Origin: RUG191 sp045642225
Lineage (GTDB): Bacteria > Bacillota > Clostridia > Lachnospirales > Lachnospiraceae
Length of the DNA stretch: 64,000 bases
Reading direction: 5' to 3'
Assembly: GCA_045642225.1 (NCBI GenBank)
Contig: JAZUIN010000119.1
Span: 1-64,000 of the forward strand
This document shows positions 1 through 6,504 of this stretch, in pieces. The position numbers and the translations under genes were made by a program. Each line of letters begins with the position of its first letter. The stretch's first letter is position 1. The notes below the pieces were generated by a model. The model did no database searches and had not been told where the DNA came from. It saw only the letters and a list, made by a program, of their open reading frames with translations.

Positions 1-140
<140 letters not shown>

Positions 141-423
141 ATAAAGTTATTTGCTTCGCAAATGACTTTACCGCGAGCCCTCGTCACGTAGTGACGTTTA
201 AAATGGCGAGCGTCCTTTCATTTGCTTACTACAAACATGTTTGATCTTCGGTTCAAAACTAAGCTTGGCTTATTTTTTGTTCCAAATAATTTACTAGTCT
301 AAAAGACTTAGGTTCGTTCAATCAAAATGAATTGATTGGGTTGCATTTACCAATTTGGTTTGCATTTGTTTCACTATTTAATTCTCAATGTACTGTGTTG
401 TGTCTTAGCGACGCAACTCTGAT
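141..423 (-). other. 16S rRNA leader region
   Basis: This gene-free stretch lies between the rRNA promoter and the mature 16S 5' end and holds no credible ORF. It contains several short hairpins, for example GTCACTACGTGAC near 196-208 and ATTTGCGAAGCAAAT near 150-164. The position suggests a transcribed leader carrying processing stems and antitermination signals. I could not pin down a boxA sequence with confidence. Confidence 0.6.
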
Positions 424-453
424 ATAATATCACTACTGTCTTTGTACTGTCAA
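424..453 (-). promoter_or_regulatory. rRNA operon promoter
   Basis: On the minus strand there is a perfect -35 TTGACA (453-448) and a -10 TATTAT (429-424) with an 18-bp spacer, preceded by a strongly A/T-rich tract that could act as an UP element. Transcription would start about 285 nt before the mature 16S 5' end, a usual leader length. No other promoter in the gap is as good. Confidence 0.75.
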
Positions 454-678
454 CAATTTTTTTAAGATTTTTTTACATTTTTTTACAATTATTAATTATA
501 GACAATTATAAATCATCCCAGCAACTTCTTTTATACATTTTTAACACTAATAATTACCACCCACAACCTATCTTTTGTACTTCAGGTGGTATTTTATCCT
601 GAATATTCTTCTTCATATACCTCTTTACAAATATTTTCTTAATTCTAGGTGGTATAAAAACTCAATAACATAAAAAAC

Positions 679-714
679 GGTTCTAACCTTTACTTGGGGA
701 TAAAGATTAGAACC
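679..714 (-). terminator. Intrinsic terminator after the 5'-nucleotidase gene
   Basis: GGTTCTAA and TTAGAACC arms with an inner CTTTA/TAAAG stem form a strong hairpin. On the minus strand it is followed by a T-rich run, and on the plus strand by TATTTATTTTTTT, so it may work in both directions. It insulates the phosphoesterase gene from the rRNA promoter region. The stretch 460-678 next to it holds no gene I can support. Confidence 0.75.
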
Positions 715-845
715 TATTTATTTTTTTAGAAATCAAATACTTAATGATAACAAACATTGAATCTTTTAATGATAAAATGCACATTCATTTCTAAATAAAA
801 CTATCAATTCACACCTCGTGGAATTTTAATATAATAATGTACTAC

Positions 846-2849
846 TTACATTCTTCCTTCTTTTTTAAGCTGTTTTTTTCGTGCCTTTTTCGCCTTTTTC
901 TCTGCTTTAATATTCTTATATTCTTTTCCATACATTATATGCTTAACAATGATAACTATAGCGAAAATAATCAATACTACAATAGCTAATGCAATAATAG
1001 CTATTCCAAAAATTCCAAAGAAGAATACATTCGGTTTAGCAAAGAAAGATGCTGATGTATCGTTAATTTTTCTTCCTTGAGATTTACTATATTTATCTGG
1101 CACTTGACTAATCCCTTGATCATTTTTAGGGAAACTTTGCATATACATTGCTAATGCATCCCAAGCCTTAACCTCTTTGCCATCTTTATAAATAATTGCA
1201 TCATCAAAATTCTCTATTGGATTTCCATTTTCATCTTTTGGTTGTAATGATAATAATCCGAAAGACGCATCTTTTACAGCACCAAGCATTTGACCAGAAT
1301 ACAAATCAACTACAACACAATATAAACGTTCATCCTCAAGCTCAACTTCTTTTCCATTTTTATCAACTAACTTAGTATCAAAAACTTTATTTAGCATCAT
1401 ACGGTCTTCGCTGAATTTAAAATTCATACCACTCATATATAATCTTGTACCTGCCATCAAATCTGATACAGACGCATCTATTTCTGCTGCTGTTTTGAGT
1501 TCTTCTCCAGTCAAATATAACTTCAATAATGGATATCCAGGTACTCCATCAGGTCCAATACCCAAAGAATATGAATTAAATACATCATCAACTGTAATAT
1601 TGCCTCTCATATATGTTCCTCGTATAGTTCCACTTGGAACAACTGCTACATCAAATTCAGTATCCGGCTCAGCTTGCCTTGCCCCATACAAGAAAGCATC
1701 TGACATAAAGTCACCCAAATTTTGACCTTGATGATCATCTGTTATAGAATCCAAACCACAGAAATCAAATGAAGACTGTGCTAGAACTTGTTTCTTATAA
1801 AGTCCAAATTGTGACAAATAATCTTCGTCAATTGTCTTCTCAAACTTATCTATTGTGGCCTGAACATTAGCATCACCTTCTATAGAATCATAGGTTGGGA
1901 TAAGCTTATAATCATTCATTTGCCATCTTCCATTTGATTTTTTTGTTAAGTTACAAAGACCAACAGCCTTAGAATACTCTCCACATGCAAGAATATATGT
2001 ATCGCCATATTGACGTGCTTCATCTAACTCAGTGTGAGAATGGCCAGCTAAAATAACATCTATTTCAGGAACTTCTTTTGCTAAAATTTCATCTTCAGTT
2101 TTTCCTTCTTCACCATCCAAACCACAATGACTAACTACTACTATCATGTCTGCATTTTCATATTTCTTAATCTTTGAAACAGTATCTTTTACGCACTGAA
2201 TTCTTTCATCCCCAACTTGAAAATCAAGCGTACATGTTGGTTCACATGCCAATGCGTTATCTCCAAATACTCCAATAACAGCTATGTTTGAATCACCTTT
2301 TTTAATCATTGTATAATCTTTGACACCGTATTTATCAAACACATCTTTTGTTGCAGCTTCAGCTCCCGGCGAAGACCAATCAATATTACACTCAACTATT
2401 TGTGGCAATTTATCATTCGATTCCATTGCTGAATTAAGCATATTTCTTAAGCCTTTTGACCCAAAGTTAAACTCGTGATTGCCAAAAGTAGTTACATCAC
2501 ATCCAAGCATTCCTAGGATTCTCAATTCAGATGCTTGTTTTTCATATAAAGTATGAAATAGTGTTCCCATTGAGAAATCACCACCATCTATATAAAGCGT
2601 ATCCGGATTTTTCGACCTTTGCTCACTAATTATCGTTGCCATCCTTGCCGCACCGCCTATATTAGTATTAGGCACACCCCGATATTCAGTATAGAAGCTG
2701 TTAAAATTAGAATGAAAATCAGATGTAAATATAATATCTACCTTCTGTTCTTTTCCAGCTTCTGTTACAGATGATACAGCAAATATTGTAACTAAACATA
2801 TTGCCAGAACACTTGTAATCGCAATAATTCTTTTTAGAATTTTTTTCAT
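846..2849 (-). CDS. Membrane-anchored 5'-nucleotidase / 2',3'-cyclic phosphodiesterase family protein
   Basis: 667 aa, UshA/YfkN-like metallophosphoesterase that would hydrolyse nucleotides or related phosphoesters outside the cell. A signal-like hydrophobic segment covers residues about 7-28. Metal ligands are visible in order: DFHSN (D44, H46), GGDFSMG, GNHEF (about 122), SHCGLDGE and GHSHTE. The second half is the 5'-nucleotidase C-terminal domain that binds nucleotide. The C-terminus has a strong transmembrane helix (about 610-635) followed by a very Lys-rich tail, so the enzyme is probably held by two membrane anchors and not by an LPXTG signal. SD GAGGAGG precedes the ATG. Monocistronic, with its own terminator. 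Confidence 0.93.
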   Translation of the reverse strand: MKKILKRIIAITSVLAICLVTIFAVSSVTEAGKEQKVDIIFTSDFHSNFNSFYTEYRGVPNTNIGGAARMATIISEQRSKNPDTLYIDGGDFSMGTLFHTLYEKQASELRILGMLGCDVTTFGNHEFNFGSKGLRNMLNSAMESNDKLPQIVECNIDWSSPGAEAATKDVFDKYGVKDYTMIKKGDSNIAVIGVFGDNALACEPTCTLDFQVGDERIQCVKDTVSKIKKYENADMIVVVSHCGLDGEEGKTEDEILAKEVPEIDVILAGHSHTELDEARQYGDTYILACGEYSKAVGLCNLTKKSNGRWQMNDYKLIPTYDSIEGDANVQATIDKFEKTIDEDYLSQFGLYKKQVLAQSSFDFCGLDSITDDHQGQNLGDFMSDAFLYGARQAEPDTEFDVAVVPSGTIRGTYMRGNITVDDVFNSYSLGIGPDGVPGYPLLKLYLTGEELKTAAEIDASVSDLMAGTRLYMSGMNFKFSEDRMMLNKVFDTKLVDKNGKEVELEDERLYCVVVDLYSGQMLGAVKDASFGLLSLQPKDENGNPIENFDDAIIYKDGKEVKAWDALAMYMQSFPKNDQGISQVPDKYSKSQGRKINDTSASFFAKPNVFFFGIFGIAIIALAIVVLIIFAIVIIVKHIMYGKEYKNIKAEKKAKKARKKQLKKEGRM

Positions 2850-3033
2850 GCAAAAACCTCCTCATTATATAAAAATTTCAACCCATATTTGCATACCTAT
2901 ATACCCTTCTCCTAATAAATATTTTTCTATTTACTATTGTATATAGTATGTAATACATCAATAGAATTATAATGTTTCATATCTAACGCTTTAATAACTT
3001 ATATAACAGGAAATTTTTCTACAAATAAAAAAA

Positions 3034-3065
3034 GACGTTTCCTAAGTTTTCACTTAAAAAACGTC
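3034..3065 (-). terminator. Intrinsic terminator after the C39-like peptidase gene
   Basis: GACGTTT and AACGTC outer arms with inner AAGT/ACTT make a hairpin that, read on the minus strand, runs into a T-rich tract. It starts a few bases after the stop codon of the upstream minus-strand gene. Confidence 0.75.
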
Positions 3066-3070
3066 CTTAT

Positions 3071-3898
3071 TTATTGCTTTGCTCTATAATAATCTGGTGC
3101 GTTCCAAGCTACATTTGGATCCATTCCAGTCTTCTTCCATTCATTAGCATTTTCATTATAGGACGATACTAACAAATACTGAAACTCATCCGAATCACTC
3201 AACGAATCATATACATATTGAAGCGGAATCCATGTTCGGTTATTCGACGGATTACCCGAATCGCCGATAAACACCTCTTGAGTTGCATCATTATAAAGCC
3301 ATGTAGTAATGTAATGCCCTGGAGTCTTCTTCCAATATGAATTTTTATTTTCACTGCTAACTACGGCAACCATACATTTTGAAGCTTTAACTTGTTCCCT
3401 AAACGCCTCATAACTATCAGCCTTGTAATATACGTCACATGAGAATCCTAGTTTTTTCAAGCAAGCCTTCATATCTCCCCAACTTATAGCTCCCGCTTTA
3501 GAAGATGGCGAATAACCTGTATTCTTTCTAGCGAAATAATAAATGTCAAGCGGATTTACTTCGTATGGCGAAAATGTATCATATATATTTGCGATACAAC
3601 ACATTCCACAACCAAAAGAGCCGAAGTACTGTCCCCTTAAATATTCATTACACCATGCTCCCGACCAATCAAGTCCACTCTGCCATGCAGTTGGTCCTTG
3701 AAAAAATGTATATACTGTTTCCTCTGGATTTCTAGCATCTACTGCCTCTGGCGGAGCAACAGCTACCGTCTCATTCTGCGGCGTAGCATCTGCATTTTCA
3801 TTATCAGTCGATTTCACATTTAATATAAAAGCTAACAGTATGATAAATGCAGCGATTACTACCAAAATTGATAAAATAATTTTATTATTCTTGTCCAT
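3071..3898 (-). CDS. C39-like papain-fold cysteine peptidase, membrane-anchored
   Basis: 275 aa. An N-terminal transmembrane segment (about residues 7-28) is followed by an acidic, Pro/Ala-rich linker and then a peptidase_C39-like domain. The likely catalytic Cys is in GSFGCGMCCIAN and the likely catalytic His in PGHYITTWLY, with the downstream FIGDSGN supplying Asp/Asn. The layout fits an extracellular cysteine peptidase or amidase tethered to the membrane; the substrate cannot be told. No double-Gly peptide exporter or leader peptide is nearby, so this is not the protease domain of a bacteriocin ABC transporter. Monocistronic. Confidence 0.8.
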   Translation of the reverse strand: MDKNNKIILSILVVIAAFIILLAFILNVKSTDNENADATPQNETVAVAPPEAVDARNPEETVYTFFQGPTAWQSGLDWSGAWCNEYLRGQYFGSFGCGMCCIANIYDTFSPYEVNPLDIYYFARKNTGYSPSSKAGAISWGDMKACLKKLGFSCDVYYKADSYEAFREQVKASKCMVAVVSSENKNSYWKKTPGHYITTWLYNDATQEVFIGDSGNPSNNRTWIPLQYVYDSLSDSDEFQYLLVSSYNENANEWKKTGMDPNVAWNAPDYYRAKQ

Positions 3899-4004
3899 CT
3901 GATTATCTTTCGATTATTTCTATCTATAAATTCACAAAATGTTCTTGTAAAGCAATTAATTACGAAATTGTATTATATCATATATTCGATGTGTCCGCAA
4001 AATA

Positions 4005-4051
4005 AAACCAGGACTTGCCACGCCTTATTTCAAGCGGGTTTGCCCTGGTTT
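4005..4051 (-). terminator. Terminator-like hairpin after the Rpn fragment gene
   Basis: AAACCAGG and CCTGGTTT arms enclose an imperfect inner GC-rich stem. On the minus strand the 3' arm runs into TTTTATTTT. It is placed to end transcription of the small gene at 4162-4542. Confidence 0.6.
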
Positions 4052-4161
4052 ATCATTTCTTATAATTATTTTATATCTACAACCAACTTAATAGCATACA
4101 ATAATTTCTATTGTCGTCAAAAAAACTTAACGTAGTGTCAATTATACCTTAAAGTTGATAT

Positions 4162-4542
4162 TTATAACATCTTCTTAAGTTCTGCTTCGGAAATGTTAAG
4201 GCGTTTTGCACCTTCTTGAACGGAAAGTAGGTTATCTTTGACCAAATTAAATATTGCATCATAGACACCTTCTTTATGCCCTTCGGCCCTTCCTTCTTCT
4301 ATTCCTTCAGCTCTTCCTTCTTCCTTCAAATCGGTTTCTCTCGCATTAATCGACATATATTCTAAACTTATATTCGGATTCTTTTTAATCATATCTATTT
4401 CCTCCTGAAGCTGCTTTGTAAATTCGCTACTAGGTTCCTTACCTATCATAAATTCCAAGAATACCCTTAGTTCCTCCTTTGAAATTGTTCGCAGGAGTTT
4501 AATCCTTAAAAAATCCTGCTTAGTTAATGAAAAATTAAGCAT
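4162..4542 (-). CDS. Orphan C-terminal part of an Rpn/YhgA-type nuclease family protein
   Basis: 126 aa. It matches the C-terminal region of Rpn (recombination-promoting nuclease, PD-(D/E)XK transposase-like) proteins: a helical segment, then charged EGRAEG / EGRAEGHKEG repeats and a final helix-turn-helix-like end (LSVQEGAKRLNISEAELKKML is the gist). The N-terminal nuclease domain is absent and the upstream DNA does not encode it. It still has its own promoter at 4553-4582, with the ATG only about 4-5 nt from the expected transcription start and no SD, so translation would be nearly leaderless. It could be decay or a retained small protein; internal C-terminal products of rpn genes have been reported to inhibit the full-length nuclease. 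Confidence 0.6.
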   Translation of the reverse strand: MLNFSLTKQDFLRIKLLRTISKEELRVFLEFMIGKEPSSEFTKQLQEEIDMIKKNPNISLEYMSINARETDLKEEGRAEGIEEGRAEGHKEGVYDAIFNLVKDNLLSVQEGAKRLNISEAELKKML

Positions 4543-4552
4543 AGATTTTTAG

Positions 4553-4582
4553 ATTATATTGAAATTTAGAAAATAGAATCAA
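4553..4582 (-). promoter_or_regulatory. Promoter of the Rpn C-terminal fragment
   Basis: The -35 TTGATT (4582-4577) and the perfect -10 TATAAT (4558-4553) are 18 bp apart on the minus strand. The predicted start lies around 4546, a few bases before the ATG at 4542, so the transcript would have almost no 5' untranslated region. Confidence 0.6.
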
Positions 4583-4647
4583 GAAAACTTATGCTCTAAT
4601 CAGATTGTAACACCTGTTTAGAGCATATTCAATGATTTCAAAAAGAT

Positions 4648-4713
4648 TTAATAAAAATTTAATAAAGCGTTTATAAAGTGTTAATAAAGTATTAATAAAG
4701 TGTTAATATAATT
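4648..4713 (+). repeat. Six 11-bp phased repeats TTAATAAAGTG, Pho-box-like
   Basis: Units start at 4648, 4659, 4670, 4681, 4692 and 4703, exactly 11 bp apart, with consensus TTAATAAAGTG. The last unit merges into a -10 hexamer TATAAT at 4707-4712. Direct TTAAYA-type hexamers at 11-bp spacing are the known arrangement of PhoP/PhoB boxes in Firmicutes. The array directly precedes the predicted start of the plus-strand RNA described next. The pattern is seen; the regulator is inferred. Confidence 0.6.
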
Positions 4714-4718
4714 AAGAA

Positions 4719-4889
4719 TAGGAAATACTTTTCGCAAAATTAAAAACACCACACTCAAGTGTACAAAACGACTTACATGTGGTAAAATAAATGTCAGTAG
4801 GAGGCATCTTTCGATGTTTCCGCCATAAAATGTTAAGAAGTAGTTATCCTAACTTTAGACGGAGAGGATGACTACTTTCTTTTTTTATC
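4719..4889 (+). ncRNA. Putative antitoxin RNA of a type I toxin-antitoxin locus
   Basis: Transcription from the TATAAT at 4707-4712 would give a roughly 170-nt RNA. It contains an ACCACA/TGTGGT stem (about 4749-4784), a 9-bp hairpin GGAGGCATC/GATGTTTCC (4800-4821) with a GGCGG-type flank, and a terminator hairpin AAGTAGTTATCCT/AGGATGACTACTT (4838-4877) with TTTCTTTTTTTATC. It overlaps the 3' end of the minus-strand holin-like ORF. The block matches what I remember of the conserved element that follows holin-like toxin genes in Clostridia. No reading frame in it looks coding. Confidence 0.5.
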
Positions 4890-4970
4890 TCTTGTATCAA
4901 TTACCTTGATGACAAAAGTGATGATTGAAATCAGGAATGTACCACCAGCAAACAATACTAGAAGTAACGT
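4872..4970 (-). CDS. Holin-like type I toxin peptide, start codon apparently ACG
   Basis: 32 codons. One hydrophobic helix (LLLVLFAGGTFLISIITFVI) ends in a charged tail (DTRDKKRK), the typical layout of the putative holin-like toxins of clostridia. No ATG exists in the frame. An SD AAAGGA (4981-4976) sits 5 nt before codon ACG at 4970, exactly where the family starts with Met, so the start looks mutated from ATG to ACG, or ACG is used weakly. An alternative is TTG at 4994 (40 aa), but that has no SD. The promoter region has a LexA box. Membrane-depolarising activity is inferred from the family only. Confidence 0.5.
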   Translation of the reverse strand, partial: TLLLVLFAGGTFLISIITFVIKVIDTRDKKRK

Positions 4971-4994
4971 AAAAATCCTTTGTCGTACTGACAA

Positions 4995-5034
4995 TTTATA
5001 CCATATATAAGTTTGTTTGCCGAACGTTTGTTCT
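4995..5034 (-). promoter_or_regulatory. Toxin promoter with LexA (SOS) box
   Basis: The -10 candidate TATAAA is at 5000-4995 on the minus strand, placing the start near 4988 and giving a leader of about 18 nt before the SD-linked ACG. The sequence CGAACGTTTGTTCT at 5021-5034 matches the Gram-positive LexA site CGAAC-N4-GTTCG at 9 of 10 defined bases and overlaps the expected -35 position (5018-5023), where bound LexA would block transcription. The -35 itself is poor. The recA gene of this window has a perfect copy of the same site. Confidence 0.55.
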
Positions 5035-5126
5035 GTTATTATTAAAAACTTCTTCTCTATAAAGGCAGACTTTGAACACGAGAAAGAAAATGGAAAACTT
5101 AAATAGAATAATCTAAGTAATAAAAA

Positions 5127-5157
5127 AAGCTAGCATATCAATTTGATATGCTAGCTT
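5127..5157. terminator. Bidirectional terminator at the left border of the island
   Basis: A perfect 14-bp stem AAGCTAGCATATCA / TGATATGCTAGCTT, with A-rich and T-rich flanks on both sides, separates the toxin locus from the first duplicated gene tail. It lies about 40 bp downstream of that tail's stop codon, as if it were the donor gene's own terminator. Confidence 0.75.
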
Positions 5158-5197
5158 TATTAATTATTTAAATATAACCTATCCTCTATGGTTTTCC

Positions 5198-5243
5198 TTA
5201 GAACTTACCAGCCTTTGCAGCTTCCTCTACATAGACGATAAAC
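5198..5243 (-). repeat. Copy A of the GGGtGRT gene 3' end (att-like)
   Basis: The minus strand encodes VYVEEAAKAGKF and a stop, the same last nine residues as the intact gene at 11041, but with silent differences. 31 of the first 34 bases from the stop codon match the real gene end. Upstream of this tail the frame is unrelated to the protein, so this is a duplicated gene end of the sort left by integrases that target 3' ends of genes. The apparent 67-codon ORF at 5198-5401 is therefore not a gene. Confidence 0.75.
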
Positions 5244-5382
5244 CACGTAAACAAGCCATTTCTTCGCAATATAACAAAAACGTGACGCAAATAAACAGCA
5301 TAATCTGAGATGCTTCTACACACAACCATACGCAATTTCATCAATATGAAACAACTGCTAGAACAATCTATACTAATATAAA

Positions 5383-5419
5383 ACGAGGATATTAAATACA
5401 ATGTATCTCATACCCTCGT
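5383..5419. other. Hairpin at the left end of the island
   Basis: AACGAGG and CCTCGT arms enclose ATACAATGTAT. The same arms and the CAATGT centre occur in the hairpin at 10800-10842 at the other end of the island, so the two are probably homologous. The overlapping 63-codon ORF at 5392-5583 resembles nothing I know. Confidence 0.5.
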
Positions 5420-5583
5420 AAATGCATCTTGTTCGCTAATAAATGTACTCCTATTGCAATATTATTAGTAAAGATATCAAGAACTAAATCAAACACACTA
5501 TTGCGGGTTTGTACCCAACAAGTATTTGAATCATTATTAATTTTTACAATATATATTATACCATTTATTAGCCTAATTATCAA

Positions 5584-5673
5584 TTAACTCTTATAAAACA
5601 AACCCTTTAGTTTGTCATCAGTATATCCTTCATAGAATTTCTGCCAACCTACCCTACAGTACAATACTCTCAT
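5584..5673 (-). pseudogene. 5' stub of a small accessory-region gene
   Basis: SD AGGAGG and ATG at 5673 open a 29-codon frame that begins MRVLYCRVGW, an N-terminus I recognise from hypothetical proteins found in clostridial islands (usually followed by a DDKLxGGGxYN-type segment). Here the frame runs only to DDKLKGLFYKS and stops, and the downstream DNA does not continue the family. TATAAT at about 5697-5702 is a plausible -10. Most likely this is a gene cut off by a deletion; a genuine short peptide cannot be excluded. Confidence 0.4.
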
Positions 5674-5726
5674 ATCAAAATACCTCCTGATACCATTATA
5701 ACAAAAACAGCTACTAATAAATAATG

Positions 5727-5752
5727 AGAAAAAGATATAAGGTGACAAGTCA
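5727..5752. repeat. 26-bp direct repeat, left copy
   Basis: Positions 5727-5752 and 9331-9356 carry the identical 26 bases, AGAAAAAGATATAAGGTGAC followed by AAGTCA. The two copies bracket the membrane-protein and cytolysin genes together with their terminator. The right copy continues into a full dyad AAGGTGAC-aa-GTCACCTT; the left copy keeps only one arm of it. Confidence 0.8.
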
Positions 5753-5769
5753 AGAAAAACCAATCAAAA

Positions 5770-5800
5770 AACCCCTTAGGCTACTACATCCTAAGGGGTT
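5770..5800 (-). terminator. Intrinsic terminator of the cytolysin operon
   Basis: AACCCCTTAGG and CCTAAGGGGTT form a perfect 11-bp stem with a 9-nt loop. On the minus strand it runs into TTTTTTGATTGG. It lies 23 bp after the stop codon of the membrane-protein gene and inside the 26-bp repeats, so the cassette brings its own terminator. Confidence 0.85.
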
Positions 5801-5823
5801 AAAATGGTTAATTGTAATTGACT

Positions 5824-6483
5824 TTATATATTCTTATAAGTTACATATAAGAACCACATAAAGCATCCATATGCTACTGTTTGGAAAAATGCTTCCACAA
5901 TCTCAGCTACATTTGCAAACATAATTACAGCCTCAGTGCCTATAAAAGCAAGTATAATCTCAACTATACCTATAACAATACTTATAATTAATACTATGAG
6001 ACTAAGCCTCCATATTAATGTACCTTTGTCTGCTAATTCATCTAGCTTCTTCTCTCTTAGAAGGCTGGCATTAGAATCAATAATTGTCTTAAACATAAGA
6101 ATCACGCATACTTGACTTATTATCAAAGCCGCTGTAGAAATAAAGTTCAGACCAGTAGCCCCAACTAGGATATAACCTATAATTTGAATAAGTAAACTTG
6201 CGATAATGTATTTGTAAACTTTCTTATAAGCGTCTGAATCCTTCTTTGCTTTAGTTACTCCTACCATCATAAGGATAAATGATATTATGCTTAAGGCTTT
6301 TGCTATATAGAAAAAAACTGTAACAGACGTAATTGAATCAACAAATGTACTCTCATACTGAGTAAAGAAGCCTACTATTCCAGAAATCACCGCACCCATC
6401 ATGGCGACTTCACTTATTAATTGTATTAACTGCGAATTGAAGATACACTTAATACCTTCTCGCGCATTCTTCTTATCTGTCAT
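5824..6483 (-). CDS. Six-helix membrane protein of unknown function, cytolysin partner
   Basis: 219 aa with about six hydrophobic helices and short loops; I recognise no family. SD AGAGGGAG lies before the ATG. It starts 21 bp after the end of the cytolysin gene and shares its terminator, so the two are co-transcribed. Possible roles are a factor that protects or helps export the cytolysin, or an unrelated passenger; nothing in the sequence decides this. There are no catalytic-looking polar motifs in the membrane segments. Confidence 0.7.
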   Translation of the reverse strand: MTDKKNAREGIKCIFNSQLIQLISEVAMMGAVISGIVGFFTQYESTFVDSITSVTVFFYIAKALSIISFILMMVGVTKAKKDSDAYKKVYKYIIASLLIQIIGYILVGATGLNFISTAALIISQVCVILMFKTIIDSNASLLREKKLDELADKGTLIWRLSLIVLIISIVIGIVEIILAFIGTEAVIMFANVAEIVEAFFQTVAYGCFMWFLYVTYKNI

Positions 6484-6504
6484 ATTATTCTCCCTCTTTC
6501 ACTA

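Noticed and set aside
554..616. 20-residue ORF ending in KIGCGW between the rRNA promoter and the phosphoesterase terminator
   Set aside because: The only SD-like sequence (AGAGG) is 3 nt from the ATG, there is no promoter or partner gene, and the length is within chance; could not be supported as a peptide precursor.
4648..4713. Short phased repeats considered as a CRISPR array
   Set aside because: Units are 11 bp with no spacers, and no cas genes are present; regulatory repeats fit better. No CRISPR array was seen in the window.
5198..5401. 67-codon ORF on the minus strand
   Set aside because: Only its last 12 codons mean anything, and those are the duplicated tail of the GGGtGRT gene; the rest is unrelated noncoding sequence with no SD.
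5392..5583. 63-codon ORF on the minus strand
   Set aside because: No similarity I recognise, no SD, and it runs through the left-end hairpin of the island; treated as chance.
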